From G963677085 sp963677085 (lineage in GTDB: Bacteria > Planctomycetota > Planctomycetia > Pirellulales > Thermoguttaceae): a DNA stretch of 64,000 nucleotides. Below, piece by piece: positions 30,801-38,409 of the stretch (position 1 is the first letter of the stretch; every line of letters begins with the position of its first letter). Location of the stretch: positions 1,736,001 through 1,800,000 of the forward strand of contig CAXXFH010000004.1 in NCBI GenBank assembly GCA_963677085.2. Direction: 5' to 3'. The translations under genes were made by a program, and so were the position numbers. A model generated the notes under the pieces. That model was not told the DNA's origin. It saw only the letters and a list, made by a program, of their open reading frames with translations, and did not search any database.

Positions 30801-31550
30801 CGTTACCGGCTCGTCGTCGGCCAGTCCGTCGACACGGGCCGAGACGTCGATTTTGTCGCCGTGATAAACCACCACGTTGCCGGGAGTGACGTCGTCGATC
30901 GTCACCCGAGTCGGCGCTTTCACGCTAGAGAAGGGCCAAATCACCCGGGCAACCGACGTCAATGGACTCTTCGGCGAGAGGACCAGATACAGCGCGAACA
31001 CGGCCATCACGCCGGCCAGGACGTAGCCGCTGCGGATTACGTGCCGGCGGTCGACGGCCGCTTCGATTTCGACCTGCGAAAGATCGGCAGCCGCGCGCTG
31101 TTGCATTGCCTGATAAACCGCTCCGGACACCTCGCGACGATGTCCTCGTAACAGCAGAAAGTTGATCAGGCTGTTCTTCAGCGACGGCTGACATTGTTCG
31201 ATCGTTTGGGCAGCGTAGACCGGGTTGATTTTCCCCAACACCGCGGGCAGGATGGCCCACCAGGTGTAAGTCCCCGCGGCAGCCAATAACCCTAAAAGCA
31301 GGAATAGCCGTCCGCCGAATCCCAGCCCCCCGGTAACGAGCCAATGGTCGATCAGCGCCGCCATGAGCAGATAGACCAGCACGCCGACCAGCAGGGTGAT
31401 GATCCCCGCGGCAATATCGACTCCCTTGACCTGCCGCCGGGTTTGGCGGAGGCGTCGTTCGATAAACGCGTCGTAAGTGTCCGCTTCCTGCGAGACCGGC
31501 GGTTGCTGGCCGCCCGGCATCGGCGGAGGGACTGCTGTTCCACTCGACAT
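27822..31550 (-). CDS. DUF4175-like membrane protein with about 550-residue low-complexity centre
   Basis: 1242 residues from ATG at 31550, preceded by GGAGAGAGG; the frame continues to a TTG at 31568. N-terminus: Pro-rich start, then membrane helices around residues 45-70, 78-105 and 185-205. Residues about 210-560 are beta-rich periplasmic repeats (RVTIDDVTPGNVVVYHGDKI; AITVDRVEYEYPAYTGLGKR; VRVPLDGAVDIQLQAEDPDF). Residues about 570-1130 are almost only G, Q, P, E, D, S, N, K and A (PGNGDGNPLRDPEG; QQQGDQQSGQNGEG). The C-terminal 110 residues are again folded and helical (LEYAQQQTDLALEHLRDQLA ... LGWSREELAEFARRWQQMK). Similar giant proteins are widespread in planctomycetes, often beside MoxR/DUF58 genes, which are absent here. 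Envelope spanning or cell-surface mechanics is a guess. Confidence 0.75.
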   Translation of the reverse strand: MSSGTAVPPPMPGGQQPPVSQEADTYDAFIERRLRQTRRQVKGVDIAAGIITLLVGVLVYLLMAALIDHWLVTGGLGFGGRLFLLLGLLAAAGTYTWWAILPAVLGKINPVYAAQTIEQCQPSLKNSLINFLLLRGHRREVSGAVYQAMQQRAAADLSQVEIEAAVDRRHVIRSGYVLAGVMAVFALYLVLSPKSPLTSVARVIWPFSSVKAPTRVTIDDVTPGNVVVYHGDKIDVSARVDGLADDEPVTLRYTTADGQTVDATIEMNVPKDKYLYECRLPPSDSGLQQDVEYRIVAGDCRSARFQVEVRTAPAITVDRVEYEYPAYTGLGKRVVERQGDIRAIEGTKITVAATANQPIGWAEIDLNCDGRQGLKMRATGQNAVGQFKLRMSTDDPNLPEHDSYQVRFADVDGTVNRRPIRYGIEVIRDLPPQVQLLAPVEEEVRVPLDGAVDIQLQAEDPDFALSKVILCAELDEQRLSIEPLLDETHGGPFEATYTFEPSKLGLKVDDRVAYWVEAEDNKQPEPNRALSAQRWIVVTAPEVKDPAQQQPGNGDGNPLRDPEGQPQERPGMAPGEDDQLADDHRPKTPEMEDPAAPEQPPQPGEEPTPEQSPEESQSSDDQKSDEPDADQQGKGASQDSGDTKKPGESQPGQQGEEGQKGEGQNGESGEGEQNNGQQQGDQQSGQNGEGAQQPIDKTDEGGAFEEILKHMQQQGNQGDQQQPEGGEQNQNGEQPQDGQQPDGQQKGDQQPSGGAQGGGKPSADQQQNGDGTQPNDGQSPAGPQGAQQQGNSAAGDQPSEGQQDANQSSGDQPQEGTSPNQQSNDQQMNGPSRSPQSGEPSGDQRQPGEQTVNDRGAGDPKAGKPEGTKGDGAQSTGADGDPNQQQAQQQGEERPDAKGGDPESSESHAGSGKPSTDSEGTPSPQHDNRDRQKQSSDPGQNPGEGKPEEGKSPTTSPKQSDAKGDTAGDRSGGGQEGGGQRSNQSGTGTAGNNTEADQGGSKGKSQGEGETGSKAGDQVETDRQTGRSAKKNDADGSGRQQQRPGGQGEGQGQAGQKNDNQPPGTPQQNPQNGGTPGDQFSKGPGAHGQGNPTTGGADRPGSSGGQPGEGGEPGGTDPNLEYAQQQTDLALEHLRDQLAKQQPDPELLDRLGWSREELAEFARRWQQMKRSAKARGARGEEARHDLTEALRSLGLRPGGTQLDGKNIRTDQLMQRESRRIEAPADWSELYRAYSRGVAGEGR

Positions 31551-31585
31551 GGGGGTGCCTCTCTCCAAGCTGCCCTACATCGTCA

Positions 31586-31591
31586 ATTATA
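31586..31591 (-). promoter_or_regulatory. Candidate -10 box for the DUF4175-like gene
   Basis: TATAAT on the minus strand, 36 bases before the ATG. No good -35 lies at 16-18 bases, so this is only a partial promoter match. The rest of the 357-base divergent gap (31551-31907) shows one palindrome at 31683-31698 and nothing else. Confidence 0.3.
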
Positions 31592-31682
31592 GACGAATCA
31601 ACACCGATCCGAATTCCCTTTTCGTGGTAAAACACCGCCATTTTCTGCCGGGGCCCTTCGGTTTTCGCGCCAGCCGGCACAG

Positions 31683-31698
31683 GGCGGCTTACGCCGCC
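31683..31698. repeat. Palindrome GGCGGC-TTAC-GCCGCC
   Basis: Six-bp perfect GC stem in the divergent region between the DUF4175-like and VOC genes. It resembles short REP units but occurs once in this window. Confidence 0.5.
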
Positions 31699-31907
31699 AG
31701 CCAAACCGGAGCTACCGCACCCTCACCAAGACGCCGCTCCCGTTGGCTGCTGATCTTTGTCAGAAAGTCGACGACCTTTGAGGTTGGCCGTAGAGCTGGC
31801 CGCCGGGCATTGCTGAACGCCGGGACTGGACAAAACGGCAACGCCGCCGAACAATGAGCCAGCGTCTGTGAAATCCACACCCCTTTGTCCTTTCAAGGAG
31901 CCCGAAA

Positions 31908-32693
31908 ATGACCGCCGTTGCCGATTGCCAGGGCCGATTCGTTTGGCACGACCTGATGACATCCGACGTCGAAGCCGCGGAAGCCTTTTACACGGCCCTA
32001 CTGCCGGAATGGACGATTAAGAGCCTTACGCGCGACGACGGCTCGACCTACCGGATGATCCACGCCAACGGGTACGACCTGGGCGGCATCCTTCCGCTGG
32101 CCGGCGGCCAAGAGGTGCCCTCCCACTGGATCGGCTACGTGGCCGTGGCCAACTGCGACGCGACGGTGGCCAAGTTCGAGTCGTTGGGTGGAGCGTGCTG
32201 CGTACCGGCTCGAGATTTCGCCGATGTCGGGCGTTACGCGGTAGTGGCCGATCCTCAGGGCGCGACCATCAAGCCGTTTCAACTGACCAACGAAGTGAAA
32301 CTTCCCGAGATGCCCGGCCCGGGCCATTTCTGCTGGGACGAACTGATGGCCAACGACATCGAGGCCGCGCGCAAGATCTACTGCGACGCGTTTGGCTGGC
32401 AGACCAACGAAGTCGACATGGGACCCAGTGGCAAATACACCGTATTCAAAGCCGGCGAACGCGAAGTGGGCGGCGGCATGAAAACGCCCGGCGAGTGCGA
32501 ATCGCCGCCAATGTGGCTTTCTTACGTGCTGGTCGACGACGTCGACGCCCGGGCGGCGAAAGCCAAGCAGCTCGGCGCGCAGACGTACGTGGAACCCCAA
32601 GAAATCCCCGGCATCGGCCGTTTCAGCGCCCACGCCGACCCGACCGGCGCAGCCTTCGCCCTGTTTACGATCACGATGCCGATGGAAACGTAG
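31908..32693 (+). CDS. Two-domain VOC (glyoxalase/bleomycin-resistance fold) protein
   Basis: 261 residues, ATG at 31908 with AAGGAG upstream. Two tandem VOC domains: residues 10-125 (FVWHDLMTSDVEAAEAFYTA ... VVADPQGATIKPFQ) and 135-258 (FCWDELMANDIEAARKIYCD ... AHADPTGAAFALFTI). Each opens with W-x-D/E-L-M and closes with DPxGAxxxxF, as in hydroxylase- and glyoxalase-like members that bind a divalent metal. The His/Glu metal pattern of true glyoxalase I is not clear, so substrate and reaction are unknown. Transcribed alone. Confidence 0.85.
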   Translation: MTAVADCQGRFVWHDLMTSDVEAAEAFYTALLPEWTIKSLTRDDGSTYRMIHANGYDLGGILPLAGGQEVPSHWIGYVAVANCDATVAKFESLGGACCVPARDFADVGRYAVVADPQGATIKPFQLTNEVKLPEMPGPGHFCWDELMANDIEAARKIYCDAFGWQTNEVDMGPSGKYTVFKAGEREVGGGMKTPGECESPPMWLSYVLVDDVDARAAKAKQLGAQTYVEPQEIPGIGRFSAHADPTGAAFALFTITMPMET

Positions 32694-32742
32694 GACATGT
32701 GTTTCACACGCCCCTCTTCCTCGCCGCTCGCGCCTCCCCAAG

Positions 32743-32764
32743 CCCACGGGTAGCAACCCGTGGG
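32743..32764. repeat. REP-like palindrome, family D (left of phosphatase gene)
   Basis: CCCACGGG-TAGCAA-CCCGTGGG. Its context, CAAGCCCACGGG...GTGGGTCC, is the mirror of the copy at 33281-33302, so the two copies bracket the phosphatase gene in inverted orientation. Confidence 0.8.
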
Positions 32765-32814
32765 TCCGCGCAGCGGTTTTCGTTCCCCCAAACAAACGGG
32801 CCATCCGCACCGGC

Positions 32815-33246
32815 TCACCGAGCACGCCCAATCTCGGCGCATACGTCCTGCAGCGCAGCCCAAAGCTGCGTCGAGACATCGTGTGGATGCCCTGTAACCA
32901 CTTCGCGCAGGCGGTCGTTGGGGCTTCCTCCCTCGGCAACAGAAAGCGCTGCGGCAACGACGGCCGGCGACCGGCTCATGCCAGCCCCGCAGAATACCAA
33001 CGTCGGCACCCGATCCTTAAGCAGCACCGCCAGCGTTTGCACCGCGAGCCAAAGGACCGTTCGACTTTCCTGGGCACCATCCACAACCGGAAACCGACAG
33101 TAAACGGAACCTCGCGGCAACTCGTCGGGCACCGGCAACTCGAAAGCAAGGTCCACCACCGCTTCGATGCCTGCCGACAAGATGCCTTCGACCGTGGCGT
33201 CCGAAGCATTGCCGATCCACAGCCTGTTGGGAAGAATTTCTCGCAT
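32815..33246 (-). CDS. Dual-specificity-type protein phosphatase
   Basis: 143 residues from ATG at 33246 (MREILPNRLWIGNA). The frame runs on to 33372, but the extension (TLQAHGWKPVG) is encoded by a REP palindrome and is not believable protein. Active-site loop FCGAGMSRSP contains CX5R (Cys-Gly-Ala-Gly-Met-Ser-Arg), and the general acid is likely the Asp of FPVVDG. The start NRLWIGNASDA is typical of bacterial and archaeal DSP-like enzymes. It would dephosphorylate Tyr/Ser/Thr or small phosphate substrates in the cytoplasm. Shorter than eukaryotic DUSPs but normal for bacteria. Confidence 0.85.
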   Translation of the reverse strand: MREILPNRLWIGNASDATVEGILSAGIEAVVDLAFELPVPDELPRGSVYCRFPVVDGAQESRTVLWLAVQTLAVLLKDRVPTLVFCGAGMSRSPAVVAAALSVAEGGSPNDRLREVVTGHPHDVSTQLWAALQDVCAEIGRAR

Positions 33247-33280
33247 GGGTTGTTGCTGCTGGGGCGTTGGCGATGTTCGA

Positions 33281-33302
33281 CCCACGGGTTTCCACCCGTG
33301 GG
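33281..33302. repeat. REP-like palindrome, family D (right of phosphatase gene)
   Basis: CCCACGGGT-TTCC-ACCCGTGGG, 9-bp stem, followed by GCTTGGAG. It lies 35 bases upstream of the phosphatase start, in inverted orientation to 32743-32764. Confidence 0.8.
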
Positions 33303-33352
33303 CTTGGAGGGTGGTTGGGAATCGCGGATGACGCAAACGACGCGGGCAATCG

Positions 33353-34687
33353 CTACCGGCGGCTTTCGTCACGATTGTCGGTGTTTACGCAACGATCGCC
33401 CTTCGATACGTCGTCGTCTTCGCTTGGCGATTGCTGCCGTGGTTCTTTTTCAAGTAACTGCCTCTCCCATGCGTCCCATTTCTCCACAATCGACTCGGTC
33501 TTCGACCCCGAATTCCCTTGGACCTTGTTTTCAGCTCGTCGCTTTTTGAATTCCATGAAAGCGGCCTTCTGCTCAGCGGAACCGTGAAGGACGATCAATT
33601 CCTCGGCCACGGCGATATCGGCTTCACCACGCTGTTTGTCTCCCAGTTGGCAGTAAAGCTGGCCGCGCAACCAATAGGCGTTGTGATCCACGGGATTGAG
33701 TCGAATGGTCTCGCCACAGTCCGCCGCGGCATGTTCCCAGTCGTTGAGTTTCACATAAGCTGCTGCTCGCTGGTAAAAGGCATTCGCGTTGTTCGGTTCC
33801 AGTGCAATAAGCCGCGTATAATCTTCAATGCCCTCCTCGAATTTCCCAAGGTGTTCGTAGACCCATCCGCGACCGCCGTAAGCCTCCTTGCATTTCGGAT
33901 CGATTTCGATGGCTTGCGTGTAATCTTCAACGGCCTTCTCGAACTTTCCGAGGCCTGCGTAGGCCAATCCGCGATTGACGTAAGCCTCCTTGTAGTTTGG
34001 ATCGAGTTGGATTGCACGCGTGCAATCTTCAATGGCAATCTGAGACTTCCCGCGCCTGACGTAGGCCAACCCGCGATTGGAGTAAGCCACCTTGTAGTTT
34101 GGATCGATTTCGATAGCTCGCGTGCAATCTTCGACAGCCTTCTCGAACTTCCCAAACCCTGCGAAGGCCGCTCCGCGAACGGTGTAGGCCTCCATATATT
34201 TTGGGTCGATTTCGATAGCTCGCGTGTAATCTTCAATGGCATTTCCAAATTTCCCGAGGTTTGCGTAGGCGGTTCCGCGAACGGTGTACGCCTCCTTGTA
34301 TTTTGGGTCGATCTCGATAGCTTGCGTGCCATCTTCAATGGCATTCTCGAACTTTCCAAGGTTTGCGTAGGCCAACGCGCGATTGGCATAAGCCTCTTTG
34401 TATTTGGGGGCAAGTTCAATAGCTCGCGTGTAATCGATAATGGCATTCTCGAACTCCCCAAGGTTTGCGTGGGCCAACGCGCGGTTTATGTAAGCCTCCT
34501 TGCCTTCCGGGTTGGCCCACATGGCCGCATTGGATTGGGTGATTGCCGTTTTCCAAGCGTCTTTGAAAAGGACCTCTTGCCCAAAATCCAACGGGCTCGG
34601 AACCTCGTCGCCCCATGCCCACAAAACCATGAAGCCAACAAGCACAACGGCGTGTAGCCATCCTCTCTGCAAGTAGTGTCGATCCAT
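33353..34687 (-). CDS. Exported TPR-repeat protein
   Basis: 444 residues, ATG at 34687 with GGGAGA upstream. Residues 1-26 form a signal peptide or anchor (LHAVVLVGFMVLWAWG). Residues about 55-365 contain nine TPR units of 34 residues with the consensus KEAYxNRGLAYANLGKFENA-x-x-DYTRAIEIDP; each motif has the expected A8, G/A20 and P32-type positions. The C-terminus is charged and disordered (ESIVEKWDAWERQLLEKEPR). Role unknown; such proteins usually assemble complexes, here probably periplasmic. The unusually uniform repeats make the opposite strand open for 379 codons, which is an artefact. Confidence 0.85.
   Translation of the reverse strand: MDRHYLQRGWLHAVVLVGFMVLWAWGDEVPSPLDFGQEVLFKDAWKTAITQSNAAMWANPEGKEAYINRALAHANLGEFENAIIDYTRAIELAPKYKEAYANRALAYANLGKFENAIEDGTQAIEIDPKYKEAYTVRGTAYANLGKFGNAIEDYTRAIEIDPKYMEAYTVRGAAFAGFGKFEKAVEDCTRAIEIDPNYKVAYSNRGLAYVRRGKSQIAIEDCTRAIQLDPNYKEAYVNRGLAYAGLGKFEKAVEDYTQAIEIDPKCKEAYGGRGWVYEHLGKFEEGIEDYTRLIALEPNNANAFYQRAAAYVKLNDWEHAAADCGETIRLNPVDHNAYWLRGQLYCQLGDKQRGEADIAVAEELIVLHGSAEQKAAFMEFKKRRAENKVQGNSGSKTESIVEKWDAWERQLLEKEPRQQSPSEDDDVSKGDRCVNTDNRDESRR
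33800..34500 (-). repeat. 102-base tandem repeats within the TPR gene
   Basis: About seven units of 102 bases (34 codons) are similar at the DNA level, with recurring strings such as TCTTCAATGGC and GGTTTGCGTAGGC at a fixed period. This suggests recent duplication or gene conversion. Confidence 0.75.
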
Positions 34688-35026
34688 CAGTTTCTCCCAG
34701 CTGGCTTTCCACCCTACAGACGATTTGCTTTTCCGAGATTGGTCGGATTATTTCAAAGCCGTCCGATGAGCGAAAGGTTGGCGGCGCCGCAGTCAATCCT
34801 CCGCCGGCCGGAAATCACACCAAAATCCGAACCCCGCGTGGGAGTATCCCACATCAGGACCACCGGGACCAATACCGAATACTGGTTTTTTGCCGGCACG
34901 CTTGCGCCCCCGAAAGATTCCAACCCGTTGTTCAGTGGTCATTTGGGTTGGGTCACTGCGGCTTCTCCACTAGCACTTAAAACCCTCCCCACCCACCAGA
35001 CGCCCTCCGCCTGTTCCGCATTCCCG

Positions 35027-35054
35027 TTGCCCCCCGCCTGTGGTCTGTTATAAT
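35027..35054 (+). promoter_or_regulatory. Extended -10 promoter for the isocitrate dehydrogenase gene
   Basis: TTGCCC (35027-35032), 16 bases, then TGT-TATAAT with the -10 hexamer at 35049-35054 and the extended TG motif at 35046-35047. It lies 64 bases before the start codon. Sequence and spacing resemble the promoter at 52410-52437. Confidence 0.6.
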
Positions 35055-35117
35055 GGAGGGTTTATTCGTCGGCAGAAATAGCAACAATACGAATACGAGA
35101 AACTCTGAGGAATGACG

Positions 35118-36221
35118 ATGGCTCACGAAGTAACGCTCATCAACGGCGACGGTGTAGGGCCCGAGTTGGCCGATGCCGCACGACGCTGCGTGGATGCAAC
35201 CGGGGTGGAAATCAACTGGGACGTGCAAGAGGCGGGCGTCGATATCATGGAGACGGCCGGCACGCCGCTGCCCGACGCGGTCATGGAAAGCGTCCGCCGC
35301 ACGCGCTGCGCCCTGAAGGCCCCGATCACCACGCCCGTGGGCAAGGGCTTCCGCAGCATCAACGTTCACTTGCGACAGGAGTTGGGCCTGTTCGCCTGCA
35401 TTCGTCCCTGCAAGCATTACGCCGGGGTCCGCACCTTCTTCGACGACCATATCGACCTGGTTATCGTGCGTGAAAACACCGAAGACCTCTACGCTGGTAT
35501 CGAGTTCGAGAAGGGCCAGCCGGTCACCGGCGAGTTGATCGACTACATCAACAAGATCGCACCGGGGCGAAAGATCGTCAGTGGACGCGACGAAACGGGC
35601 GTGTCGATCAAGCCGATCAGCGTCTCCGGCACCGAACAAATCGTGCGTTGTGCGTTCGAGTACGCCATCGCCAACGGCCGCAAAAAGGTCACGGCCGTTC
35701 ACAAGGCCAACATCATGAAGTACAGCGACGGGTTGTACCTGCACACTGCCCGCAAGGTGGCCGAAGAGTTCGCCGACAGCGGCATCGAGTTTGAAGACCG
35801 CATCGTCGACAACATGTGCATGCAGTTGGTGCAAAAGCCCGAGCTATACGACGTGATCGTGTTGCCCAACCTCTACGGCGACATCCTCAGCGACCTGGCG
35901 GCCGGACTGGTAGGCGGGTTGGGCGTGGCCCCCGGTATGAACCTCGGCCCCGACAGTGCGGTCTTCGAGGCCACCCACGGCAGTGCCCCGAAGTATAAAG
36001 GTCTCAACAAGGTGAATCCCACCGCGTTGATCCTCTCGGGCATGCTCATGCTGCGGCACCTTAAAGAGTGCGAAGCGGCCGACCGCCTGGAACAGGCAGT
36101 GGCCGACGTGATCGTCGAGGGCAAGGACGTGACCTACGACATGAAACCTAACCGCGACGACCCCACAGCCGTCGGCACCCGAGAAATGGCCGACGCGATT
36201 TGCCGGAAATTGCAGGGCTAA
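35118..36221 (+). CDS. Isocitrate/isopropylmalate dehydrogenase family, probable isocitrate dehydrogenase
   Basis: 367 residues. ATG at 35118 sits 7 bases after GAGG; the ATG at 35112 is too close to it. Oxidatively decarboxylates isocitrate to 2-oxoglutarate in the TCA cycle. The substrate loop GFRSINVHLRQELGLF has the Ser-x-Asn and Arg pattern of isocitrate enzymes rather than the isopropylmalate pattern. VRENTEDLYAGIE, the catalytic KANIMKYSDGLY and the metal-site NLYGDILSDLAAGLVGG are intact. Cofactor loop HGSAPKYKGLNKVNPTA keeps the Lys-Tyr pair that marks NADP-using enzymes, though the short length is typical of NAD-type monomers. Flanked by its own promoter and an intrinsic terminator, so monocistronic. 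Confidence 0.88.
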   Translation: MAHEVTLINGDGVGPELADAARRCVDATGVEINWDVQEAGVDIMETAGTPLPDAVMESVRRTRCALKAPITTPVGKGFRSINVHLRQELGLFACIRPCKHYAGVRTFFDDHIDLVIVRENTEDLYAGIEFEKGQPVTGELIDYINKIAPGRKIVSGRDETGVSIKPISVSGTEQIVRCAFEYAIANGRKKVTAVHKANIMKYSDGLYLHTARKVAEEFADSGIEFEDRIVDNMCMQLVQKPELYDVIVLPNLYGDILSDLAAGLVGGLGVAPGMNLGPDSAVFEATHGSAPKYKGLNKVNPTALILSGMLMLRHLKECEAADRLEQAVADVIVEGKDVTYDMKPNRDDPTAVGTREMADAICRKLQG

Positions 36222-36259
36222 GACGGGCATTGTCTCAGCAATAATCGACGAAAAACACG

Positions 36260-36294
36260 CAAGCCGCGGCCGACAGGTCGTGGCTTGTTTTTTT
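36260..36294 (+). terminator. Intrinsic terminator of the isocitrate dehydrogenase gene
   Basis: CAAGCCGCGGCC-gaca-GGTCGTGGCTTG forms a 12-bp stem (two G-U pairs in RNA) with a 4-base loop, followed by seven T at 36288-36294. It starts 39 bases after the stop codon. It is the only textbook intrinsic terminator I could find in the window. Confidence 0.85.
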
Positions 36295-36495
36295 GGTCCG
36301 AAAGCTTACCTCTCCTTCCCGCACTACAATGTGAGAACCAACGATAAATCTACCTCCGATTCGGCAAGGGCGGACAAGCCCCCGTGGCACACGGTCTGCA
36401 CTTCCTCGCCTCGTCCTACGAGCCAGTGTATACTGCACGACGGGCGTGTTTCTCCCGCCTTGTCGCATTAGGTTTCCCGCAAGCGGAGTCCTGCC

Positions 36496-38130
36496 ATGAT
36501 ATTGCGTCGCGTGCCGGTTGTTGTTTCGTTGTTCCTTGTGGCAGCCTTAACGCTGATCCTGTCCGATCAGTCGGCCATCGCCCAATTCTCCTCCGAGCAC
36601 CATCTGCCCAACGTCGTGCTGATCATGGCCGATGACATGGGCTATTCGGATCTCGGCTGCTACGGCTCCGAGATTCTTACGCCAAATCTCGATAAGCTGG
36701 CCAACGATGGGCTGCGGTTTACGCAGTTTTACAATTGCGGGCGGTGTTGTCCCACGCGCGCGGCGTTGATGACGGGCATGTATCCGCACCAGGTGGGCAT
36801 GGGCCATATGCTGACCGACTACCACCGGCCCGGCTACCGCGGAAACCTCGATACGGAAGTCGCCACCGTGGCAGAATTGCTGGGCGCGGCCGGCTACCAA
36901 ACCCTGATGTGCGGAAAGTGGCACCTCACACGATTCGTCGACCGTGAGGGCCCCAAGTACAACTGGCCGCTGCAACGAGGGTTCGACCGATTCTACGGCA
37001 CGATCTGCGGCGCTGGCAGCTACTTCAATCCCGTCACACTCACGCGCGACAACTTCTTCCTCAAACCGCCCGAGGGCGATTACTACTACACCGACGCAAT
37101 GAGCGAGCAAGCCGTGGCAATGCTCGAAGCGGCCAGTCGGGTGAACAAGCCGTTTTTCCTCTACGTGGCCTACACGGCACCGCACTGGCCGCTGCACGCG
37201 CCCGACGGCGTGGTGCGCCGCTACCGGGGGAAATACGCCCTGGGCTGGGACAAAATGCGCGAGCAACGCCACAAGCGGATGAAAGCCCTGCGGGTAGTCA
37301 GCCCGGCCTGGACCCTTTCTCCCCGCGACTCGCGAGTTCGCTCGTGGGAGACCAATCCCTATAAACTCTGGCAACAGCGACGTATGGAAGTCTACGCCGC
37401 CCAGGTCGACCTGATGGACCAGGGCGTCGGCCGGATTCTGGAAAAAGTGCGGCAGCTCAACGCCGAACAAAACACGCTGGTCGTGTTTCTTTCAGACAAT
37501 GGTGCCAGCGCCGAAGAGATCGGTCCCGACTGGACCGGTTTGCACATTCCCGAAAAGACCCGGTCGGGCCAAGCCGTGCACCAGGGAAACAATCCCAACA
37601 TGCTTCCCGGTTCGGCGTCGACATTTCAGAGCTACGGCATCGCCTGGGCGAACGCCAGCAACACGCCGTTTCGGCTGTACAAACACTGGGTTCACGAGGG
37701 CGGCATCGCTTCGCCGATGATCGTTCGCTGGCCGGCCGTGATCCGCCAGGGCGGACAACTCACGCAACAAGTCGCCCATATCATGGACCTGATGCCCACA
37801 ATCCTGGCAGCCGCCAAGGTGCCTTATCCGAGCCATTTCAAGGGCTACACGCTTCGTCCATTGGAGGGCCGCAGCTTGTTGCCCGTCTTCGAGGGGAAGC
37901 CATTCCGCCGCGATCCCCTCTTCTGGGAGCACGAGGGCAACAAGGCAGTTCGTGACGGGAAATGGAAGTTGGTCACCCACAGCCGGGGTAACTGGGCGCT
38001 TTACGACATAGAGACAGACCGCACGGAAATGAGCGACCTTGCCAAACAGTTCCCTGTGATCGTCCAGGACTTACAGCAGCAATACGAGGCCTGGGCGAAA
38101 CGGTGCAATGTGGAACCCTGGAGAGATTAG
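36496..38130 (+). CDS. Secreted arylsulfatase-type sulfatase
   Basis: 544 residues, ATG at 36496 with GGAG 7 bases upstream. Signal peptide residues 1-29 (VVVSLFLVAALTLILSDQSA). Hydrolyses sulfate esters, probably on algal-type polysaccharides, in the periplasm or outside. Metal-site start NVVLIMADDMGYSDLGCYG, then the formylglycine motif C84-C85-P86-T87-R88 (CxPxR) in CGRCCPTRAALMTGMYPH, MCGKWHL, AHWPLH, and a late FLSDNGASAEE. The Cys-type motif needs a formylglycine-generating enzyme, not present here. Sulfatase abundance is a planctomycete trait. Confidence 0.93.
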   Translation: MILRRVPVVVSLFLVAALTLILSDQSAIAQFSSEHHLPNVVLIMADDMGYSDLGCYGSEILTPNLDKLANDGLRFTQFYNCGRCCPTRAALMTGMYPHQVGMGHMLTDYHRPGYRGNLDTEVATVAELLGAAGYQTLMCGKWHLTRFVDREGPKYNWPLQRGFDRFYGTICGAGSYFNPVTLTRDNFFLKPPEGDYYYTDAMSEQAVAMLEAASRVNKPFFLYVAYTAPHWPLHAPDGVVRRYRGKYALGWDKMREQRHKRMKALRVVSPAWTLSPRDSRVRSWETNPYKLWQQRRMEVYAAQVDLMDQGVGRILEKVRQLNAEQNTLVVFLSDNGASAEEIGPDWTGLHIPEKTRSGQAVHQGNNPNMLPGSASTFQSYGIAWANASNTPFRLYKHWVHEGGIASPMIVRWPAVIRQGGQLTQQVAHIMDLMPTILAAAKVPYPSHFKGYTLRPLEGRSLLPVFEGKPFRRDPLFWEHEGNKAVRDGKWKLVTHSRGNWALYDIETDRTEMSDLAKQFPVIVQDLQQQYEAWAKRCNVEPWRD

Positions 38131-38252
38131 CGAACTGGCATTCCCCCGGCCGGCATTCTTCGCTACTATCCTCCGCTGGCAGAGAGCTGGAGTGTGCCAA
38201 AGACCCGAAATGCGTTCGTTTCGGAGGTTTCCGCGGTCTTCGAAGTTTGCGG

Positions 38253-38276
38253 CATGCCCACGCAAGCGTGGGCATG
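38253..38276. repeat. REP palindrome, family A (single)
   Basis: CATGCCCACGC-AA-GCGTGGGCATG followed by GCACCC, identical to the right-hand copy inside the YfhO-like gene. It is in the 279-base gap between the sulfatase and the glycosyltransferase, together with nothing else I can name. Confidence 0.85.
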
Positions 38277-38409
38277 GCACCCGTAAGGCGCAGCACTCAG
38301 GCTTCGCCGACAGCACAACGCGGTAAAAAAACGCAGTGCCCACTTATTCGAGATCTTCTCCACATTGAGATATTGACACCATTTCCCGTGCAGGGAGGCA
38401 CAGGCCCAC

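Noticed and set aside
33247..33372. Longer N-terminus for the phosphatase
   Set aside because: It is encoded by a family D palindrome; the conserved protein starts at the ATG at 33246.
33800..34500. Regular repeats with about 100-base period, possible CRISPR-like array
   Set aside because: The period is exactly 34 codons and the units encode TPR motifs; there are no short identical repeats with unique spacers.
33518..34657. 379-codon open frame on the plus strand
   Set aside because: It is antisense to the TPR gene and open only because the tandem repeats share composition; no start signal and no known motif.
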